Part shown: positions 57,680 through 64,000 of the stretch, piece after piece
How the letters are laid out: the number at the start of each line of letters is the position of its first letter
Position numbering within the stretch: the stretch's first letter is position 1
Assembly (NCBI GenBank): GCA_028583605.1
Contig: CM053329.1
Coordinates: 36,393,992-36,457,991 of the forward strand
Source: Dastarcus helophoroides
Lineage: Eukaryota > Arthropoda > Insecta > Coleoptera > Bothrideridae
Reading direction: 5' to 3'
Length of the DNA stretch: 64,000 nucleotides
Translations under genes and position numbers: made by a program
The notes under the pieces: model-generated
Told to the model about the DNA's origin: nothing
What the model saw: only the letters and a program-made list of their open reading frames with translations
The model's database searches: none

Positions 57680-58099
57680 ATGAACATCGATGTCGTTAAC
57701 AAGGACTTGAAGATATCTCGTTTTCTTGTAATGGTTGAGCCTGCTTGTCTTACAGCCTTTAATTTTGTCGCGTTGAGGGAAAACAACGAGCTTCCGTTAT
57801 GTTTCAGCAAACTAAACCGTATCGGGTTGCACTGGATCGGATGTCGTTTTAAAACAACGACAAAAGGTAGGAATGTGTACAGTTTAAATCCAATTAAAAT
57901 GCTAAAAAACGAGTTACCATTAAACAGTTTGGCCAAACTGGGGGCCTCACCAGTGGTCGCGTATATTATAAGTAAACACCTGCAGCTAACTACGGTGCGA
58001 AGGCCTCTTGCAAGGGGAATTCCGGATATCCATTATCGGGTTATCTTACATCTATGGGGGCTGTCGATTTTCGTTTTTAAACCGCATTACCAAAATTAA
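57680..58099 (+). CDS. Unrecognised 139-aa ORF, longest non-repeat ORF
   Basis: An ATG-to-TAA ORF of 139 codons in complex sequence, longer than chance would often give at this AT content. Composition is ordinary, with a mild hydrophobic stretch near residues 88-102 and another near 122-133. I see no signal peptide and no family motif. An opposing ORF of 93 codons (57655-57936) overlaps it, and which strand, if either, is coding cannot be told. It might be an exon or part of an old element. Confidence 0.25.
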   Translation: MNIDVVNKDLKISRFLVMVEPACLTAFNFVALRENNELPLCFSKLNRIGLHWIGCRFKTTTKGRNVYSLNPIKMLKNELPLNSLAKLGASPVVAYIISKHLQLTTVRRPLARGIPDIHYRVILHLWGLSIFVFKPHYQN

Positions 58100-58256
58100 T
58101 GAAACTGTTTGCCCTCTTCCTCTTATAAAGTGAGTGTTGTAGTGGATCGTCGAAATATGGCCAAGTTACGGAATTAGCAGGTCTAAATGCAAATACATTT
58201 GACTGTTTAAATTTTTGCTTTAATTTTTTTTTTTCATAATTATTAAGCTTTATTAA

Positions 58257-58345
58257 CGATCAAAAAGTAACGGATATTAAAAATTCCACAATGTTTCGAT
58301 AAATATTTGCTAACACCGGACCAGGTTTTCGAGGTATTACTTTTT
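58257..58345 (-). repeat. Inverted copy of the 46915-47015 Penelope-like tail
   Basis: AATGTTTCGATAAATATTTGC followed by GGACCAGGTTTTCG is the reverse complement of the tail at 46915-47015. The hammerhead-like 5' core strand is not retained. Confidence 0.5.
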
Positions 58346-59906
58346 TTTTCATAGAAAATGTTAGGTTTTTGTCCAACTAATTTGCATGCAAGACAATACA
58401 AGAGTACTTCAAAACATTTTAGGGGGTAATTGCTGACATAACTTTAAGATAAAAAATTCCTATAAAGCAGAGGTCGGCAAACTTTTAAGCCAAAAGAGCC
58501 AACCGCGCCAAAGAAATTGGTTTCGTGAATTTCAAAGAGCCATAATTTTTTTGCTAATTTTACATTTTATTTCAAAATTAAATCAGATAAATCAGACAAA
58601 ATATGGGACAGGGAGACACCCTAATTCATGTAGTCAAACGAAAACATATTCAGCCCAAAAGACCTTTTATTGCCCAAAGTTTGAAACTTTATCTAAAAAC
58701 TTGCTCTTTTTCTCAAATTCGATCTTTTTAGCTCTTCTTTATATTTGTCTTTTTTTTTAACTATGTATTTTGTTCCTAAAATTAGATTTTTACCCCTAAA
58801 TCTTCCATTCTTCTCAAGACTCGATAATCTGTAAACATGTTTAATTTTTTTTAATTTGACCTACTGGAAGATTCCACTTATTTCTCAAAAATTCATCTTT
58901 TGTAAATTTTTTATTAAAAATAAGTTATAATTTGAAGATGTTTGTTTTTGAAGATTTCGACCTTTTTCTGAAATTTTCTTAAGTTTGACGTTTCTTGAAA
59001 ATTATATTTTTTAACTTTGTTCTAAATTGCGACTTTCCTCTCGAAATTTCTATTCTTTTTAAATTACGTTCCTTTTCCAAATTAGATTTTTTCCCTAAAT
59101 CTTCGTTTCTTCTCAAGACTCCACCATCGTGAAAATGTTTACTTTTTTATAATTCGACCTATTGGAAGATTCGACTTATTTCTCAAAAATTCATCTTTTG
59201 TCAATTTTTCATTAAAAAAAGTAAAAATTTTGTATAATAACTTGGAGATGTTAAATAAAATAGTTTTTGAAGATTTCGGCCTTTTTCTTAAATTTTATTT
59301 TTTCGAAATTTAGATCTATACTTAAGTTTGACTTTTCCCCAAAATACCTTTTTTTTTTACTTAATTCTAAATTGCCAATTTCCTCCCAAAATTTCTATTC
59401 TTTTGAAATTAGTTCCTTTTCCAAATTTCACCATTTCCCCCAAATATTGACTTTTACTGAACATTTAAACTTTTATTAATTTTCTGAAAATTTCATCCTG
59501 TTTCTCATAATAAGGTGTTTCTAGAAATTTCCACTTTTAACTGAAAATTCGACATTTTATTATGTTTCTACGAGCTGCGATTTTATCGATGAAATTCATC
59601 CACTTTCACAATGTTTGATTATCAAAAATTTGATTCTGTTCCCAAAATTTGACTTTCTCTGGGAAATTTTGACCTTTCTTTAAAGTTTAACACTTTTCTC
59701 GAAACTGGAAGCTTTATCGACATTCCTTTTTATTTAGAAATTATTTTATCAATTTTCCCAAAATTCGAATTTTTCTGAAAATTTGAAGTTTTCTTTTTAT
59801 TCGTCTAGTTCTCGAAATTTCAAATTTATTCGCAAAATTTAACTTTTTGCGGAAAAGTGCAAATTATTTATTTTCTTCTTCTCTGAAAAACTTCTATATT
59901 CTAAAG

Positions 59907-60566
59907 CAGTGGTCGGCAACCTTTTTCGGACGGCGGGCCATTTTCAAAATAAATTTTTTTATGCGGGTCCGCATATTCAGATGTAACTTAAATAGTGCTT
60001 TTATATCATATACGAGTATAAATATTATCAAAAATAAATATAGAAAAAATTTATTTTTTATTGACATGCTATAATAACAATTATGTCAGAGAACAAAAGT
60101 TTTACAATTTTTAAAAGGGAAAAAAAAAGAAAATACAATTCCAATTACATATGTACAAATATGTAAATATAAATATATAAATATTAAGGAAAATAGTTTA
60201 TCTTTCATTTGATTCATTCATTAAAATTCAATGCGCTTTTTGTTCTTGAATATTGTTTGATAATTCATTTAAGTCCCGGTTGTGTTTGAGATACTGAGAT
60301 CCTCAACAAGTTTTGTAAATTTTCATCCATCAACCTCGTTCTATATTTTGATTCCATGAAATTCATCGGGAGTGGGGATTAAACTTGAGCGGTAAAATAG
60401 GTTTTACCTATGCTTCTGTTGGCTCGCAGTTTTGTCACCAGCGACATTTCGGTTCACGCTCTAAGTTTGTTGATTTTTCCTAAAATTATATTGGTGCTTT
60501 GGCGGGCCGCGCAAAAAGTTGCAAAGGGCTGCATGCGGCCCGCGGGCCGCAGATTGCCGACCCCTG
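59907..60566. mobile_element. hAT MITE nested in the large hAT element
   Basis: The ends CAGTGGTCGGCAACC and, inverted, CAGGGGTCGGCAATC are flanked by TTCTAAAG (59899-59906) and TTTTAAAG (60567-60574), 7 of 8 identical. The subterminal GC-rich block GCGGCCCGCGGGCCGC lies near the right end. Its termini are related to those of its host element, so one hAT transposase may once have moved both. Confidence 0.85.
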
Positions 60567-61349
60567 TTTTAAAGTATGGCAATTCTTTCTAAGCCTTCAA
60601 CAATTTATCTTTTCGAGAATTTACAATTTTTCACAAAATTCATATTTGTCTAAAAATTTCAGATTCTGATATTTGTTCTGGGTTTCAATCTGTTGTCAAA
60701 ATCCGACGTTTTTTTCTAAAATTTTACTTTTTTGATAATTTTTGATAATTCATGTTTTTCGAAATCTCTTTTTCTCAAAATTCGGATTTTTCCTGAAATA
60801 TCAACTTTTATTTCGAACGAAATTCATCTATTTTCTAATATCAAAATTTGATTTTTTTCTAAAAATTTGATTTTCTCTGGGACGTTTTGACCTTTTTTTA
60901 AAGTTTAACACTTCTTGAAATTCGAAGTTTGATCAACATTCTCTTTCCTTTGGAAACTATTTTACTAATTTTCTCAAAATCCGATTTATCTAAAAATTTC
61001 GAGTTTATTTTTGTAATTCGTCTTGTTTCCGAAATTCCAAATTTATCCTTAAAATTTAATTTTTTCTGAAAAATTGCAAATTTTTATTGAAATTTGGAAC
61101 TTTTCTTAAAATATTGACCGTTACTTGGAAAATTTTCCAAAAACTTGACTTTCTTTTACTTCTCTGAAAAACTTCCACTTTTTTAAAGACCGATACTTTT
61201 TTAAGCTTCCGGTTCATTTTTACAATTTCTCTTTTATCCAAAAATTTCAAGTTTTTAAATTTGTTTTGGGTTGCAATATATTTTCGAAATTCGACGTTTT
61301 TTTTCTGAAATTTTGCCCTTATTTGAAATCTTTGGACAAATTCATCTTA

Positions 61350-61653
61350 CGCAAGTAGAATGCAACCTAGACTACAAATTCATGCAGCCCTCCAGGCGTG
61401 TATAGTGAATCATAGGTAGCTGACCTACCAACAGTTGAAACACTGCCACCTAGCGAAGCGGTTGTTCTCTAGGAAAGTTCCCAGAAGACAAGGATTCTAA
61501 TGCACAGACCAATAGGTTTGAACATTTATTAGACTCAAAATTTGGTAACCGAAGACCGGTTTCGATCAAACAAGATCTAACAAGAACGAAACCGGTCTTT
61601 GGTTTCCAAACTTCGAATCTAATAAATGTTCAAACCTATTGGTCTGTGCATTA
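61350..61653. mobile_element. Head-to-head hammerhead-repeat fragment with 12-bp TSD
   Basis: Left part 61350-61560 matches the start of the 379-bp unit at 30676. Right part 61580-61653 is an inverted copy of its end, so the two meet head to head near GATCTAACAAGA. AAATTCATCTTA and AAATTCATTTTA (61338-61349 and 61654-61665) form the duplication. Each arm keeps the 3' half of the ribozyme (GAAACCGGTC then TTTGGT or TTCGGT, a GUC site), but the CUGANGA half is missing from both. Confidence 0.75.
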
Positions 61654-63575
61654 AAATTCATTTTATTTAAATCTCTTCATTTTTCCCAATTTTTATTCGA
61701 AATCCCTTCCTTTTTCTCAAAATTCCGCTTTATCTGGAAAATGTTGACCTTTTTCCTAAGTTAAACACTTTTCTCGAACTTTTCTTGGAATTTCTTTTCG
61801 ACATTATTTTATATGAATTTATCTGAACTGTTGGATTTTTTTTTGTTTTTGAAACTTCAAATTGATTCTTAAAATTTAACTTTCTCTGGAAAATTGTAAA
61901 TTTTTTGTCGAAATTTCGAGCTTTTCTTAAAATTTTGACTTTTTTCTCGAAATTTTTCCTAAAGTTTGACTTTTTTCTTCTCTTCTGAAAAACTTCGAAT
62001 TTTTTAAATTTCCACAATTTTTTCTAAGCTTCCAGTATATTCTTACAATTTCTCTTTGCAAAATTTTTCAATTTTTCGAAAAATTCAAAATGTCTACAAA
62101 TTTTAGGTTTTTTAATTTGTTTTTGGTTTCAATCTATTGTCGAAATTCGACATTTTTTTCTAAAATTTTACCTTTTTTGAAAACTTTCCAAAAAGTCATT
62201 TTTTTATCTTTTCATTTTTTCCAATTTTTTTTTGAAATCTCTTCCTTTTTCTCAAGATTTGGCTTATTTTGAAAAATTATTTCTATTTCTCTGAAAAACT
62301 TCCACTTTTTTAAAGAATGACACTTTTTTAAGCTTCCAGTTCATTTTTACAATTTTTCTTTTATTTAAAAGTTTCAAGTTTTTAAATTTGTTTTGGATTT
62401 TTTCTACAATTTTGCCCTTATTTGAGAACTTTAGACCAATTCATTTTATTTAAATCTCATCATTTTTCCCAATTTTCATTCGAAATCTCTTCCGTTTTCT
62501 CAAAACTCGGCTTTTTCTAGAAAATGTTGACCCTTTTTTTAAGTTAAACACTTTTCTCGAACTTTTCTTGGAATTTTCTTTCGAAAGTATTTTACCAATT
62601 CTCTCAAAATCCGAATTTATCTGAAAATTTGGAGTTTTTTTTTAATTCGTCTTGTTCTCGAAATTGGAAATTTATTCTGAGAATTTAGCTTTCTCTGAAA
62701 AATTGCAATTTTTGATGGAAATTTTGAGCCGTCCTAAACTTTTTCCGTGAAATTCTTCTTAAAATTAGACTCTTTTCTTCTTCACTGAAAACCTTGGAAT
62801 TTTTTAGAGTTTGTTCTAAGCTTCCAGTTAATTTTTACAATTTCTCATTTCAAAATTTTACTATACTTTACTTATATATACTTATACTATACTTTTTCAG
62901 TTTGGCCTGAGTTTTAATCTATTGTCGAAATTCTACGGTTTTTTTTTTCTAAAATTTTACCTTTTATTGAGAACTTTTGATAAATTCATATTTTTAGAAA
63001 TCTCATCCTTTTTCACAATTTTTTCAAAGTCTTATTCTTTTTCTCATTTTTTTCGAAGTCTCCTTCTTTTTCTTAATTTTTTCGGAATTTCTTTTGCTCA
63101 AAATTTGGCTTTTTCTGGAAATTTCAGCTTTTATTTCGAACTTTGATATTTGCCGCTTCTGTAAATTTAGATTTTTTTTCTCACAAAAAGCATCTGACCT
63201 TTTTTACGAAATTTCAAGGTTACAGAAAATTTACAAATAAAAAAGTAAAAATCATGAGAAAAATACTTTCGACTCTCCAAGTTGGTCTTTTTCTAGAAAT
63301 TTCAAATTTCATGTTTTTTTTTTCAAAATGTTAATACAAATCAATCAAAAATGTTGGAAAAGTACTTGTTGAAATCATAACTTTTTGTTAAAATTTAAGT
63401 AAAGCATAAAAATTCCCGGAAAAGTATTTTTGGAAATTTTGACTTCTGTAGGTCACTTGTTTAATGAGTGTCTGCGTGTCTGTCTACTCTAGCTTTTATT
63501 TATTTATTTTTATAAGGAGATTTAAAGAGCCGCATGCCGCTCGTGAGCCGCGGTTCGCCGACCCCTGCTATAAAG

Positions 63576-63879
63576 GATGGTTCTTGGCGTCTTCATTACG
63601 GAGATTGACTCGTTATAAAAATTAATTCCTAAACGCCTATTGCTTTTTTTTTATAAAATTGGTTAAATAAAATAAGCACCTAAGGACATTGTAAAGGCTA
63701 CAACGCCAACTAGTGGCTCTGGTACTGAATTTTGTTTTCATTTTTATTTCCGAAAGGTATGGTACATCACTGTCATATTTTATTTTAGGACTGTTTATAG
63801 GTCCTTAATTGACTTACAATAATAAAATAGCCCGTGTTTCTTTATTCTATGAAGAGTGGAGCAGGGTGCATGCCATGTT
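63576..63879. other. Intergenic sequence, no gene recognised
   Basis: AT-rich unique sequence between the large hAT element and a further hAT-like end. Nothing supportable is seen. Confidence 0.3.
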
Positions 63880-64000
63880 CAGTGGCGGCGCAAGGCCTAA
63901 ACTTAATGTGGGCGAGGTATATTTCGCGAGGCCCTCTGATGGTGCAAGAAGAAGGTAATATAAAATAAAAAATCACTTGAAACTAAACAGATTTTTTACT
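63880..64000 (+). mobile_element. Possible hAT left end, cut by the window edge
   Basis: CAGTGGCGGCGCAAGGCC resembles hAT termini of the CAGTGGCGG type, followed by moderately GC-rich sequence (GGGCGAGGTATATTTCGCGAGG). The other end and the duplication lie beyond the window, so this is a suggestion only. Confidence 0.35.

Larger units (their letters stand above)
58468..63567. mobile_element. Second type of large hAT element, 5.1 kb
   Basis: The ends CAGAGGTCGGCAAAC and, inverted, CAGGGGTCGGCGAAC are flanked by an exact 8-bp duplication CTATAAAG (58460-58467 and 63568-63575). These termini belong to a common hAT type and differ from those of copies A-C. Subterminal GC-rich motifs (AGAGCCAACCGCGCC; GAGCCGCATGCCGCTCGTG) lie inside each end. 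The interior is again AT-rich minisatellite, with a nested hAT MITE (59907-60566) and a hammerhead-repeat fragment (61350-61653). No transposase is visible, so it is nonautonomous. Confidence 0.85.

Overview
The window is AT-rich eukaryotic DNA, most likely from an insect or another arthropod. The evidence is the set of mobile elements: hAT, piggyBac, Tc1/mariner-like and pogo-like DNA elements, jockey-like and R1/LOA-like LINEs, a Ty3/gypsy LTR element with a tRNA-Leu-type primer site, hammerhead-bearing Penelope-like or retrozyme repeats, and a DUF4817-like helix-turn-helix ORF. The order or species cannot be told. No host protein-coding gene can be supported with confidence. Almost every long ORF is a transposon relic or a product of low-complexity sequence. 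All comparisons below are by eye, within the window only.

Layout. 1-6780: AT-rich arrays, two 350-bp direct repeats, a palindromic hammerhead-like repeat and a MITE. 6781-16806: a large hAT-type element (copy A, exact 8-bp TSD) invaded by a solo LTR, a 204-bp hammerhead-like element and a 5-kb piggyBac (exact TTAA sites). 16815-22964: a TIR element (17234-19487), more complex sequence, and a minus-strand LINE relic. 22965-29541: copy B of the same hAT family, inverted, carrying a deleted Ty3/gypsy element and a hammerhead-bearing retroelement. 30676-31850: two tandem units of a hammerhead-bearing repeat, the second split by a LINE with a 13-bp TSD. 32452-33786: a fold-back element with a DUF4817-like ORF. 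33981-37245: a hAT transposase tail and a broken LINE reverse transcriptase. 39000-48530: AT-rich arrays with segmental duplications. 50520-51993: a 1.47-kb TAG microsatellite. 52021-56288: a 460-bp tandem array followed by a third, partial hAT copy (C). 58468-63567: a second type of large hAT element (exact 8-bp TSD) with a hAT MITE and a hammerhead-repeat fragment nested inside.

Two themes tie the window together. First, several kb-scale hAT elements without a visible transposase carry the same kind of AT-rich minisatellite (words such as AAATTTCGACTTTTT), and its strand polarity follows element orientation. Because copies A and B are homologous, each serves as the empty-site control for insertions in the other. 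Second, self-cleaving hammerhead ribozyme motifs recur: three full matches to the conserved core in two sequence families, plus related variant or decayed copies, often with 11-13 bp target-site duplications.
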